Translations under genes and position numbers: made by a program | Part shown: in pieces, positions 1 to 8,522 of the stretch | Layout of the letters: each line of letters begins with the position of its first letter | Position numbering within the stretch: position 1 is the stretch's first letter | The notes under the pieces: generated by a model | What the model was told of the DNA's origin: nothing | The model's database searches: none | What the model saw: the letters and a program-made list of their open reading frames with translations, nothing else | NCBI RefSeq assembly: GCF_028622115.1 | Contig: NZ_CP097263.1 | Span: forward strand, 3,720,001 to 3,784,000 | Length of the DNA stretch: 64,000 nucleotides | Source of the DNA: Kutzneria chonburiensis | GTDB taxonomy: Bacteria > Actinomycetota > Actinomycetes > Mycobacteriales > Pseudonocardiaceae | Reading direction: 5' to 3'

Positions 1-294
1 TGTCACCGCTGCCACATTTCCGCCGAGCTCGGCCAGCACGGCCGACACATCCTCTCCCACCGCCCCCAGCACGGCGATGGGCGCGCCAACCTCCACAGTG
101 GACCCGCCATCCACCAAATGCCGTAGCAGCACGGCGGACGTCTCCGCTTCAACCTCGACCGCCGCCTTGTCGGTCTCCAACACGGCGAGGGCGGCCCCGG
201 CCTCGAAGGGGCTGTTCTCGGACACGAGCCACTCGGTCAACACGGCCTCGGTGGAGCCGGTGGCGACCTCGGGCACCCGCAACAAGATGGCCAT
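1..294 (-). CDS. Lipoyl-domain E2 subunit of a 2-oxoacid dehydrogenase complex (N-terminal part)
   Basis: This is the first 98 codons of a dihydrolipoamide acyltransferase, cut by the window edge. The product begins MAILLRVPEVATGS and contains the lipoyl attachment motif ETDKAAVEVEAE, in which the Lys after Asp is lipoylated; the swinging arm carries the acyl group from E1. The ATG shares one base with the TGA of the E1 gene upstream (TGATG at 292-296), so the two are translationally coupled. This supports E1 and E2 acting in one complex. The acyltransferase core lies outside the window, so the substrate (pyruvate, branched-chain or other 2-oxoacid) cannot be settled. Confidence 0.88.
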   Translation of the reverse strand, partial: MAILLRVPEVATGSTEAVLTEWLVSENSPFEAGAALAVLETDKAAVEVEAETSAVLLRHLVDGGSTVEVGAPIAVLGAVGEDVSAVLAELGGNVAAVT

Positions 295-2443
295 CACAGG
301 CTCCTCAGGGCAGCGACGACCTCTTCGGTCCGCGCGATGGCGGCCCGTTCGAGCACCTTGCTGATGCTGGGCGACGCCTCGCCGCCGGTGACGCGGGCGA
401 CGGGGGCGTCGAGCCAGTCGAACAGCCGGTGCTGGATCTGGTCGGCCAGCCGACCGCCATAAGACGTGCCGACAGCGCCCTGTTCGACGATGAGCACCCG
501 GTTGGTCTTGCGCACGCTGCGCTCGATGGTGTCCCAGTCGAGGCTGGCCCAGTCCAACCACCGCAGGTCGATCAGGTCGGCGCTGACGCCGGTCTGGTCC
601 AGGGCCTCAAGACAGTGCCCGACCATGGACAGATAGCTGATCACCGTCACGTCGTCACCAGCGCGACGCAGTGCGGCCTTGCCGACCGGTAGCCGGTAGT
701 CGAAGTCCGATACGGGGGCGGTTCCCTTGGTGCCGTACAGGTCCACGTGTTCCAGCACGACCACCGGATCATCAAGGGCCACGGCGGTGTTGAGCAGCCC
801 GACGTAGTCGAAAGGATTGGACGGCGCGACGACCCGGAGCCCGGGGGCGGTGGTCAACACGCCGGCGGGATCCATGGAGTGCTGGGAGCCGTAGCCGGTG
901 CCGGCGGCGAGCTTGCTGCGCAGCACGAGCGGCACGCCGCCGTGCCCGCCGAACATGTGCCGCGCCTTGGCGACCTGGTTGAACAGCTGGTCGGCGGCGA
1001 CCCACATGAAGTCGGCGTACATGAACTCGACGACGGGACGGCGGCGGCCGTCGATGGCCATGCCGGCGGCCAGCCCGGTGAAGGCGTTCTCGCTGATCGG
1101 AGTGCCCAGCACCCGGTCGGGAGAGCGCTCTACGGAGGCCTTCGTGGCCCCGTTCGTGCCGCCCTTGAGCCGGTGCACGTCCTCGCCCAGCACCACCACC
1201 CGGGAATCGCTCTCCAACCGGCGGGCCAGCGTGTCGCTGACGACGTCGATGAACCGCCGCTCGGCCAGCTCACCCGAGAAGCCGTCCGCCTCCTCGTAGC
1301 GGCTACCGTCCAGTTCGGACAGATCGCCGCGGATCCCGACGTCGACGAAGGCCGGATCGGGCCAGGCCGACTCCAGAATCGCCCGCCGGTCCGGCGTCAG
1401 GAACGAACCGCCGATCTCGTGCAACACAGCGACGATCTCGTCCCGGAAGGCGTCGATGTCCGATGCGGAAGCCAAGCCACGGCGCTCGACGTGTCGACGC
1501 AGCAGGTCGATCGGATCGCGGTCGCGCCACGCCTGCTCCTCGGCCTTGGTCCGGTAGCCGAAGGCGCTGCCGGGATAAGGGCCGTTCTGGTGGAAGTACC
1601 GGTACAGGTCGGCCTCGATGATCGTCGGGCCGCCGCCGGTCCGCATGTGATCGAGCGCTTCGGTCATGGCCAGGTGCACGGCCAATGGATCCATGCCGTC
1701 GACCCGCCAGCTCGGGATGTTGAACCCGAGCCCGCGGGCGGACAGCCTGGGCTCGGCCGTGGACTCGTCGACGTTGGTCGACACCGCGTAGTGGTTGTTC
1801 TCGATGAAGAAGCACAGCGGTAAACGCCACGCAGCAGCCAGGTTGAACGTCTCCAGCACCGACCCGATGTTCACCGCCCCGTCCCCGAAATACGTAACGG
1901 TGACAGCGTTACTACCGGCGTGGAGCTGGTTCCAGGCAAACCCGGCGGCCTGCGGCACTCCCCGCCGACGATGGCGTTGGTGCCCATCGCCCCGGCCTCA
2001 CGCCACTGGAGGTGCATCGAGCCGCCGCGGCCGCTGCTGTAGCCCTCGGCCAGGCCGCAGATCTCGGCCAGCGTCCGCCGCAGCACGGTCCGTACATCGT
2101 CGTTCAACGCCGGCAGTTGACCTGGCTTAACGGTGCCGGCGTGCCCGAACGCCTTGGCCAGGAACTGGTGGTGGCCACGGTGCGAGCCGTTGACGAAGTC
2201 GTCGCTGCGCAGCGGCAGCACGGAACCGACCGCGCCGCCCTCCTGCCCGATGCTGGAGTGCGCGGGCCCGTGCACCAGACCTTGGCCGGCCAGCTCCAGC
2301 ACGTACTCCTCGAAGGACCGGATCCATTGCGCCTGCCCGACCAGCCGCAGCAGCACGTCCCCGTCGGCCTCGTCCCAATCCTGCTCGGTGGCCCGCAGCT
2401 CGACCCAGGGCGCACCGGCGGTCAGGTCCTCACGAACGGGCAT
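294..2443 (-). pseudogene. Fused E1 alpha/beta thiamine-diphosphate 2-oxoacid dehydrogenase, one-base frameshift
   Basis: E1 decarboxylates a 2-oxoacid and acylates the lipoyl arm of E2. Alpha and beta subunits are fused in one chain of about 716 codons. The first part (MPVREDLTAG to NAIVGG) and the second part (PQAAGFAWNQ to the end) are in different frames. Restoring one C in the cccc run at 1960-1963 (plus strand) joins them as NAIVGGGVPQAAG and makes the length an exact multiple of three. The ThDP motif YFGDGAVN and following ENNHYA are present. The beta half begins near ERRFIDVVSDTLARRL. The ATG at 2443 is chosen because GGAGG lies five bases upstream, next to an operator palindrome. Either a sequencing error or a recent mutation is possible. 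Confidence 0.85.
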
Positions 2444-2453
2444 GCTCGCCTCC

Positions 2454-2465
2454 ATTGGATCCAAT
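2454..2465. promoter_or_regulatory. ATTGGATCCAAT operator, left copy
   Basis: Perfect 12-bp palindrome ATTGGATCCAAT immediately upstream of the E1 ribosome binding site, giving ATTGGATCCAATGGAGG on the minus strand. The same 17 bases occur in mirror orientation at 2518-2534 before the VOC gene. From memory, ATTGGATCCAAT is also the operator used by the GntR-family vanillate repressor VanR. A GntR/FCD regulator is encoded at 3054, so it is the natural candidate to bind here. The binding assignment is inference. Confidence 0.8.
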
Positions 2466-2483
2466 TGGCCCGGCTTGCCGTAC

Positions 2484-2512
2484 ACTATGCGAGGTAGACC
2501 GCGAGAGTGCAA
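2484..2512 (-). promoter_or_regulatory. Candidate promoter for the E1-E2 operon
   Basis: On the minus strand, TTGCAC (2512-2507) and CATAGT (2489-2484) are separated by 17 bases and resemble sigma-70-type -35 and -10 boxes. They sit between the two ATTGGATCCAAT operators. The predicted start site near 2477 would place the left operator just downstream of it, a position suited to repression. Confidence 0.5.
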
Positions 2513-2517
2513 GCCCG

Positions 2518-2529
2518 ATTGGATCCAAT
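2518..2529. promoter_or_regulatory. ATTGGATCCAAT operator, right copy
   Basis: Second perfect copy of the palindrome, 64 bp centre to centre from the left copy (about six helical turns). It abuts GGAGG (2530-2534), the ribosome binding site of the VOC gene. The mirror arrangement means one regulator could control both divergent operons. Confidence 0.8.
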
Positions 2530-2539
2530 GGAGGTCGGA

Positions 2540-3040
2540 GTGCCCATCCCCGGACTGACCGGCGTCGACCACATCGGCATCACCGTGCCCGACCTCGAGC
2601 AGGCCCACGAGTTCTTCGTCGACGTGCTGGGCTGCGAGTACATGTACCGGCTCGGCCCCTACCGGCACGACGACAGCTGGATGAGCGAGCACCTCGGCGT
2701 CGACGACCGGGCCGTGATGCGCGAGCTGCGCTTCTACCGCCTCGGCGGCCGGGCGATCTTCGAGGTCTTCCGCTACGAGGCGACGGACCAGGCCACCCGC
2801 CCGCCCCGCAACTCCGACATCGGCGGCCACCACATCGCCCTGTACGTCGAGGACATCGACGCCGCCGTGGCCGACCTGCGCCGACGTGGGCTCACGGTGC
2901 TCGGCGAGCCGACCGCCAGCAAGGGGCCGAGCGAGGGCCAGCGCTGGGTGTACTTCCTCGCGCCCTGGGGCCTGCAGTGTGAGCTAGTGTCCTATCCCGA
3001 CGGAAAAGCCTTCGATCACCGCCCGGAGGCGTTCGACTAG
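2540..3040 (+). CDS. VOC (glyoxalase/bleomycin resistance) family protein
   Basis: A 166-residue vicinal-oxygen-chelate protein. It has the two half-sites typical of the fold: GVDHIGITVPDLEQA near the N-terminus, with the first metal His, and HHIALYVEDIDAAVADLRRRG in the second half. Longer starts exist at 2507 (GTG) and 2528 (ATG), but these lie inside the operator. GTG 2540 has GGAGG at a five-base spacing, exactly mirroring the E1 gene. It is followed after 13 bases by the GntR gene, so the two are probably cotranscribed. It may be an isomerase, epimerase or dioxygenase acting in the same catabolic route as the divergent dehydrogenase; the substrate is unknown. Confidence 0.85.
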   Translation: MPIPGLTGVDHIGITVPDLEQAHEFFVDVLGCEYMYRLGPYRHDDSWMSEHLGVDDRAVMRELRFYRLGGRAIFEVFRYEATDQATRPPRNSDIGGHHIALYVEDIDAAVADLRRRGLTVLGEPTASKGPSEGQRWVYFLAPWGLQCELVSYPDGKAFDHRPEAFD

Positions 3041-3053
3041 AAGGGATCCGAGC

Positions 3054-3707
3054 GTGGCCGTACCGGCCGAGGTGGCCAGCCAGCGCGTCGCCGACGAGCT
3101 GCGGGCGCGGATACTGGCCGGCCGGCTGGCCCCGGGCACCCGGATCATCCAGGACGAGCTGGCCGAGGAGCTCAACACCAGCCGGCTGCCGGTCCGCGAG
3201 GCGCTGCGCATCCTGGAGTCGCGCGGCCTCGTCACGCTGCGGGCCAACCAGGGCGCCTGGGTCACCTCGATGGACGTCCGCGAGTGCGAGCTCAGCTACA
3301 AGATCCGCGAGCGACTGGAACCGTTGCTGCTGGCCGAATCGGCGCCGCGACTGTCCGATGAGGACATCGACGCGATGGTCGCCGTGCAGGAGCGGATCGA
3401 GGCGACCGAGGACGTCGAGGAGTTCCTCGTCCTTGACCGACAACTGCACTGGGCGGTGTACCAGCATCACGACGCGGCCGACCTGGCGACGATCGTGAAC
3501 CGGCTGTGGGACACCACGCAGCACTACCGGAGAGCGTTTACCCGGCTGGCCGGCGAGCGCAGGCGGTGGATCATCAACGGCGAGCACCGGCTGCTCATCC
3601 AGGCCCTGCGGGACCGCGACCACACCTCGGCCGAGCGGATCCTCGGGCTGCACATCCGCCGCACCCGCGTGGAACTGGCCAAACATCCTGAATTGTTCAG
3701 CCACTGA
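3054..3707 (+). CDS. GntR family regulator, FadR/FCD type
   Basis: A 217-residue repressor-type protein. The winged helix occupies about residues 10-75 (ASQRVADELRARILAG, then NTSRLPVREALRILESRGLV) and an FCD ligand-binding domain follows to residue 212. The FCD metal ligands are suggested by D in FLVLDRQLHWAVYQ and the later His residues of GEHRLLIQAL and LGLHIRRTRVEL. The GTG start has AAGGGA upstream. It lies in the same operon as the VOC gene and next to the paired ATTGGATCCAAT operators, so autoregulation plus control of the divergent E1-E2 genes is the simplest reading. Confidence 0.92.
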   Translation: MAVPAEVASQRVADELRARILAGRLAPGTRIIQDELAEELNTSRLPVREALRILESRGLVTLRANQGAWVTSMDVRECELSYKIRERLEPLLLAESAPRLSDEDIDAMVAVQERIEATEDVEEFLVLDRQLHWAVYQHHDAADLATIVNRLWDTTQHYRRAFTRLAGERRRWIINGEHRLLIQALRDRDHTSAERILGLHIRRTRVELAKHPELFSH

Positions 3708-3773
3708 GGGCAATCGTTTGAACGGCCGCCGGCCCGGCAATACGCTGGATCGGAGCAGATCGATGGTAACGAG

Positions 3774-4673
3774 GTGCGATCGGTGCGGGAGCTCAGGCTG
3801 GGCACGGTCAGTCCGTCGGCGTTGCTCGAGGTCGCGGCCAGGACCGGCGCGTTCGACGCCGCCGGGCTGCGGATCGTCGAGGTGCCGGCCGGCTCGTCGC
3901 GCGAACAGTTCGCGGCGCTGCTCGACGGCGACCTCGACGCCATCGTGACGAATCCGGACAACGTGGTCGCCTATCGCTGCGTGCCCGACAATCCGCTGGG
4001 CCGACTGGGCGATGTGCGTATTCTGGCCGCCCTTGACCGCGGGCTCGGCCTGTCGCTGTGCGCCGCGCCCGGCGCCACCGAACTGGACGGCGCCATCCTC
4101 GGCGTCGACGTGCCCGGGTCGGGGTTGGCCTTTGTCGGCTACGAATTGTTGGAGCGCCTCGGCATTCGCTACGCCGTCACCGCACTCGGCTCCACGCCGC
4201 GCCGGGCAACCGCTCTCCTGACCGGCGGCTGCGCCATGACCGTGCTCAACGCCGGCAACGAGTTGCGGGCCGAACACCAGGGCGCACGCCGGATCGCGTC
4301 GGTGGCCGACATCGGGCCGTACATCGGCGCGGTGCTCGCCACGACCGGCGATACCCTGTACCGCAACGGTTTCGACCTGCGCAGCCTGGTCGGCGTGCTG
4401 CTGCGGACGGCCAGGGACATCGTCGCCGGCCGGCGGCCCGAACTGCTGCTCGCGGCCGTGCAGGACCGGCTGGCCTTCGACGAGTACCTGGCCCGGCGGC
4501 ACATCGCCGTGCTGCTCAGCCGCGGCCACGGCCTGACGCCGAACGGCCGGTTCCGCGACGCCGAGCTGAAAACCGTGCTGGCGTTGCGGAACAAGCACAC
4601 CAAGGCCGAGCTGGACGCACGCAGCGTGCTGCGGCACGGCTTGATCGACACCTCGCTGCTGCCGGGGCAGTAG
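3774..4673 (+). CDS. Substrate-binding-protein-like protein (NMT1/THI5 type) without signal peptide
   Basis: A protein of about 299 residues with the type-2 periplasmic binding fold: RELRLGTVSPSALLEVAARTGAFDAAGLRIVEVPAGSS, then GDLDAIVTNPDNVVAY and a domain-crossing GGCAMTVLNAGNE segment. Members of this family bind small ligands for ABC import. Here no signal peptide or lipobox is seen and no permease is adjacent, so it may act in the cytoplasm as a binding or catalytic protein. The start is GTG 3774 or GTG 3783; the latter has GAGG upstream. It follows the GntR gene by 66 bases in the same direction. The true role is unknown. Confidence 0.72.
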   Translation: MRSVRELRLGTVSPSALLEVAARTGAFDAAGLRIVEVPAGSSREQFAALLDGDLDAIVTNPDNVVAYRCVPDNPLGRLGDVRILAALDRGLGLSLCAAPGATELDGAILGVDVPGSGLAFVGYELLERLGIRYAVTALGSTPRRATALLTGGCAMTVLNAGNELRAEHQGARRIASVADIGPYIGAVLATTGDTLYRNGFDLRSLVGVLLRTARDIVAGRRPELLLAAVQDRLAFDEYLARRHIAVLLSRGHGLTPNGRFRDAELKTVLALRNKHTKAELDARSVLRHGLIDTSLLPGQ

Positions 4674-4695
4674 GGGCCCGGCCGCGCCGGGCCCC
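4673..4695. terminator. Bidirectional hairpin terminator
   Basis: A 9-bp perfect stem (GGGGCCCGG at 4673-4681 with CCGGGCCCC at 4687-4695) and a five-base loop lie between the convergent binding-protein-like gene and the GH3 gene. The T tract is short (TTACC), as is common in actinomycetes. Confidence 0.75.
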
Positions 4696-4703
4696 TTACC
4701 AGG

Positions 4704-6941
4704 TCAGGAAATGGTGAACTTGGCCGCCAGCAGGTCCCGCGACCGCGACGAGTGGCCGACCAGCAGCTCGAACTCGCCGGGCTCGACGATCCGGCGGCCG
4801 TCGGCGGTGACCAGCGTGCAGTCGGCCGCCGGCAGCTCGACCGACACCCGCACCGACTCCCCAGCCGGCACGTCAACCTGCTTGTACGCCTTGAGTTCCT
4901 GGTCGGCCCAGGTCACCGACGTGATCAGGTCCCGAAGGTAGACCTGCACGGTCTCGCGGGCCGGGCGGTCGCCGGTGTTGGACACCGTGACCTCGGCCCG
5001 GACCACGTCGGCCGGCCCGACCTCCGGCGTGGTCACGGCCAGGTCGGAGTACGACAGCGTGGTGTAGCTCAGGCCCTCGCCGAACGCGAACAGCGGGTCC
5101 TGGGTGAGGTCGGCGTAGCGGTGCCCGTGCTGGCCACGGATCTGGTTGTAGAACACGGGTTGCTGGCCGACGTGCCGCGGCACGGTGATCGGCAGGCGGC
5201 CGCTCGGCTCGATCAGACCCAGCAGCAGCTCGGCGATGGCCCGGCCGCCCTTCATACCCGGGTTGAACGCCTGCACGATGGCGGCGGCGTTCTCGGCCGA
5301 CGGCGGAAGCACCAGCGGCTTCGAGCTGATCACCACCACCACGAGCGGCTTTCCGGTCTGCGCCAAGGCATCCAGCAGCGCGATCTGCCCGCCGACGAGC
5401 TCCAGCGTTGCCGTGGAGCGGGCCTCGCCGACCAGGCCGATGGTGTCGCCGACGACCGCGACGACCACGTCGGACGCCTCGGCCGCGGCGACCGCGGCGG
5501 CGATCAGCGCCGGGTCGGCCGGTTCGGGGTGCACGACCTCGGGCGCGGGCTGACCGTCCGGCAGCACCGTGCCGTCCGGATCCGGGCCGAAGGAAGCGAT
5601 CCGCGCGCCGAGCGCGTACTCGACCGTCCACTCAGGAGGGACGACTGCCCGCAGACCGTCGACCACGGTCTCGGTGAGGTGCCGCGGGTGACCGTCGGGC
5701 AGCCAGTCGACCTGGCCGGACGCGCCGGCCCAGTCGCCGAGCTGGGCGTCGACGTCATCGGCGTTCGGGCCGACCACGGCGACACGAACCCCGTTGCCGC
5801 CCAAGGGAAGCGTGCCGTCGTTGGACAGCAGCACCAGGCTGCGGCGGGCCATCTCCAGGTTCACGGCGGTGTGTTCGGCGCTGCCCACGTGCAGCTGCTG
5901 CCGTTCCTGGTCGGGCACCCGCGGGTTCTCGAACAGGCCGAGCTCGAACTTCAGCGTGAGGATGCGGCGCACGGCGGCATCAATGTCCTCTTCGGACAGA
6001 ATGCCGCGGGCGACGGCGTCCTGCGCGCCCTGGAAGAACTCCGGCGTGGTCAGCACGAGGTCGTTGCCGGACCGCACCGCCAGCGCGGCCGCCTCGGCGT
6101 GGCCGGCCACGATGTGCTGCTCCCACACCATGCGGCCGACGTTGTCCCAGTCGGTGACCAGCGTGCCCGAGTACTTCCACTCGTCGCGCAGCACTTCCTT
6201 GAGCAGCCACTGGTTCGCGGTGATCGGCACGCCGTCGATGGACTGGTAGCCGATCATGAAGGTGCGGCAGCCCTCGCGGGCCACCCGCTCGAACGGCGGC
6301 AGGAACCAGGAGCGCAGCTTGCGCCGCGAGATGTCGGCCTCGGTGGCGTCGCGGCCGCCCTGCGTCTCCGAGTAGCCGGCGAAGTGCTTGGCGCAGGCCA
6401 GGATCGCCGTCGGGTCGGAAAGCCCGTCGCCCTGGTAGCCCTTGACCATGGCCGACGCGTACTCGCCGATCAGGAACGGGTCCTCGCCGAAGGTCTCGTC
6501 GACCCGGCCCCAGCGCAGGTCGCGGGCGATGCACAACACCGGCGAGAAGGTCCAGTGCACACCGGTGGTGGACACCTCGACCGCGGTCACCCGCGCCACC
6601 CGCTCGACCAGCCCGGGGTCCCAGGAGCAGGCCATGCCCAGCTGGGTCGGGAAGATGGTGGCGCCGGGCCAGAACGAGTGGCCGTGGATGCAGTCCTCGC
6701 CGGTCAGCAGCGGGATCCCCAGCCGGGTCCGGCCGGCCAGGTCCATCGCCAGCACCAGGTTCTCCGGCGAGGTGTGCAGGATGGCGCCGACATGGAAGTC
6801 GTCGATCAGCTCCCGGACGCCGCCGCGCGCGTCCAGGTGCAGCATCTGCCCGATCTTCTCCGGCAGCGTCATCCTGGCCAGCAGGTCGTCGATGCGCTCG
6901 GCGACGGGCAGGGCCGGATCACGGTAAGGCTGGTCGACCAC
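4704..6941 (-). CDS. Glycoside hydrolase family 3 beta-glucosidase
   Basis: A GH3 enzyme of about 745 residues releasing terminal beta-linked glucose or xylose. The N-terminal barrel carries LTGEDCIHGHS, the KHFAGYSETQGGRD block and the nucleophile segment LVTDWDN. The C-terminal sandwich runs from NDGTLPLGGNGVRVAVVGPNADD, and a FnIII-like domain ends the protein (EVTVSNTGDRPARETVQVYL). No signal peptide is seen, so it is probably cytoplasmic and acts on imported oligosaccharides. GTG 6941 is preferred over GTG 6962 because AGGAG lies eight bases upstream. It overlaps the MFS gene by 23 bases, indicating one operon. Confidence 0.93.
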   Translation of the reverse strand: MVDQPYRDPALPVAERIDDLLARMTLPEKIGQMLHLDARGGVRELIDDFHVGAILHTSPENLVLAMDLAGRTRLGIPLLTGEDCIHGHSFWPGATIFPTQLGMACSWDPGLVERVARVTAVEVSTTGVHWTFSPVLCIARDLRWGRVDETFGEDPFLIGEYASAMVKGYQGDGLSDPTAILACAKHFAGYSETQGGRDATEADISRRKLRSWFLPPFERVAREGCRTFMIGYQSIDGVPITANQWLLKEVLRDEWKYSGTLVTDWDNVGRMVWEQHIVAGHAEAAALAVRSGNDLVLTTPEFFQGAQDAVARGILSEEDIDAAVRRILTLKFELGLFENPRVPDQERQQLHVGSAEHTAVNLEMARRSLVLLSNDGTLPLGGNGVRVAVVGPNADDVDAQLGDWAGASGQVDWLPDGHPRHLTETVVDGLRAVVPPEWTVEYALGARIASFGPDPDGTVLPDGQPAPEVVHPEPADPALIAAAVAAAEASDVVVAVVGDTIGLVGEARSTATLELVGGQIALLDALAQTGKPLVVVVISSKPLVLPPSAENAAAIVQAFNPGMKGGRAIAELLLGLIEPSGRLPITVPRHVGQQPVFYNQIRGQHGHRYADLTQDPLFAFGEGLSYTTLSYSDLAVTTPEVGPADVVRAEVTVSNTGDRPARETVQVYLRDLITSVTWADQELKAYKQVDVPAGESVRVSVELPAADCTLVTADGRRIVEPGEFELLVGHSSRSRDLLAAKFTIS

Positions 6942-8190
6942 CTGCGTTGCTCCTGTCTTCACTGGTTGTCGATGCTCCGGTGGCGGACCGGGCGAGCGGG
7001 CGGGTGGCCTGGGCCAGGCACAGCGCGACCACCTGCAGGGCGGCCACCGCGAGCAGGGCCCGCAGGATCGTCACGTGATCACCGAGCAGGCCGAGCAGCG
7101 GGGGCCCGGCGAAGCTGGCGATCTTCGCGACGGAGGACGCCACGGTGACCCGGCCGGCGGCGTGCGCCGGGTCGTCCGCGGCCGCGCTCATGCCCACCGG
7201 ATAGCCGAAGGCCACGCCGACGCCCCACAGGGCGGCCCCGAGAAAGGCTAGCGGAACGACCGGCGCGAAGATGAACAGCAGCAGGCCGAGAACGGCCACC
7301 GCGCCCTGGATCCGCAGCACGGTCACGCGGCCGAAGGTGTCGAGCAGTCGTAGGCCGAACCAGCGGGTGGCGGTCATCGCGGCCAGGAAGGTCGCATAGG
7401 CGACGGTGCCCAGCGCGGGCGACGCGTGATAGCCGTCGATGAAGCTGACGCCGGTCCAGTCGTTGCCGGCGCCCTCGCTGAAGCCGGCGGCCAGCACGAA
7501 CACGCCGATCATCAGCGTGCGAGGCTCGCGCCAGTAGCGCAAGGTGCTGCGCGGCTTCGGATTGTCCTCAGTGGACGGACGTTCGTCGGGCAGGAAGGCC
7601 CGCACGGCAGCGGGCAGCACGGCAGCCACCGCGACGGCCACGATGATCAGGTGCAGCGGCACCGGCACGTTCAACTGGATCACCGCGGCGCCCAGCAGCG
7701 CGCCCAGGACGGTGCCGATGCTGTAGCCGGCGTGGAAACGAGGCATGATCGACCGGCCCAGCCGCCGCTCCACCACCGTGCCCTGGATGTTCATCGCGAC
7801 GTCCCAGGACGAGCTGAAGAAGCCGAACAGCAGCAGCCCGGTGACCAGGAACGGCACCCCGGCCACGTCGGACAGGCCGATCAGCACCAGGGCGACGCAG
7901 GAGGCGGCGGACATCCAGGCGACCGTGCGTCCCTGGCCCAGCCGCGTGACGACCCGTCCGGAGAACGGCCGCGAGACCAGTGCGCCGGCCGCGCCGGCCA
8001 GCAGGATCGCGCCGAGCTGGCCGGTGTCGAGGTGCAGGTCGTCCCGCAGTTGCGGAAGCCGGGACAGGCCGCTGGACAGCAGCACGCCGCAGCCGGCGAA
8101 AGCCAGATAGGTGGCCGTGGTGGCGGCACGCAGGTCTACCGGCCGCGGCGCGGTCGGTTCGGCATCGGTCATGGCGCGTCGCCCGGACAC
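6919..8190 (-). CDS. Major facilitator superfamily transporter
   Basis: About 423 residues with the hydrophobic pattern of a 12-helix MFS protein. Features include LLAGAAGALVSRPFSGRVVTRLGQGRTVAW (loop 2/3 motif region) and WDVAMNIQGTVVERRLGR. The coupling to a GH3 beta-glucosidase suggests a sugar or beta-glucoside substrate, but drug-type members of this fold look similar. GTG 8190 lies about seven bases after a TAGAAA -10-like box (8203-8198), so the message may be leaderless. The alternative ATG 8172 lacks a clear ribosome binding site. Confidence 0.88.
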   Translation of the reverse strand: MSGRRAMTDAEPTAPRPVDLRAATTATYLAFAGCGVLLSSGLSRLPQLRDDLHLDTGQLGAILLAGAAGALVSRPFSGRVVTRLGQGRTVAWMSAASCVALVLIGLSDVAGVPFLVTGLLLFGFFSSSWDVAMNIQGTVVERRLGRSIMPRFHAGYSIGTVLGALLGAAVIQLNVPVPLHLIIVAVAVAAVLPAAVRAFLPDERPSTEDNPKPRSTLRYWREPRTLMIGVFVLAAGFSEGAGNDWTGVSFIDGYHASPALGTVAYATFLAAMTATRWFGLRLLDTFGRVTVLRIQGAVAVLGLLLFIFAPVVPLAFLGAALWGVGVAFGYPVGMSAAADDPAHAAGRVTVASSVAKIASFAGPPLLGLLGDHVTILRALLAVAALQVVALCLAQATRPLARSATGASTTSEDRSNAGGRPALP

Positions 8191-8197
8191 GGACCAA

Positions 8198-8235
8198 TTT
8201 CTACCACATGGTCAAGATTCGTGGAAGCGCTCTCA
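8198..8235 (-). promoter_or_regulatory. LacI-type operator and promoter of the MFS-GH3 operon
   Basis: TGGAAGCGCTCTCA at 8222-8235 differs from the CebR box TGGGAGCGCTCCCA at two positions, and it carries the GCGCT-type core of LacI-family operators. It overlaps the expected -35 position of a TAGAAA -10-like box (8203-8198 on the minus strand). Repression by a LacI-family regulator encoded elsewhere, relieved by a beta-glucoside, fits the GH3 enzyme. The regulator is inferred. Confidence 0.6.
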
Positions 8236-8522
8236 AACGATGGTCGCGGCGGCCTGCACACAGTGTCCGACATGCGGGCGGGTTTCGTGGCGATCAGTGG
8301 CCGGAAGTCACACCTTCCGCCCAGTGATCCGGCCGGGACGGGAAGCTCCCCGCGCGGCCGACTGGGGTACCGGCCGCGAGAGGGAGCAGGTCTCGAGATC
8401 GCCGTGGCGACTACGCGTCCGACCGTAAGGTCGCTGGTCGGGCCGGACAACCGGGCCGGGTGAATCGGGCGGCGAGCCTGCCCGAACACGCGGAGAACTC
8501 CACGCCCCAAGGGGATTTCCGG
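8236..8522. other. Intergenic stretch without a recognisable gene
   Basis: This stretch lies between the MFS promoter and the end of the DinB-like gene. Open frames here look like out-of-frame translations of GC-rich DNA, with no family match I recognise and no ribosome binding site. I see no hairpin terminator or repeat of note. Confidence 0.5.

Noticed and set aside
1955-1968. Programmed ribosomal frameshifting in E1
   Set aside because: No slippery heptamer or downstream hairpin is evident, and similar one-base breaks occur in three unrelated genes, which favours indel error or mutation.
4752-7148. A plus-strand open frame of about 800 codons
   Set aside because: It is antisense to the GH3 gene and arises from high GC3 on the opposite strand; composition is Arg/Gly/His-rich without motifs.
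8169-8510. A minus-strand open frame upstream of the MFS gene
   Set aside because: No ribosome binding site, no family similarity, and it covers the LacI-type box and promoter.
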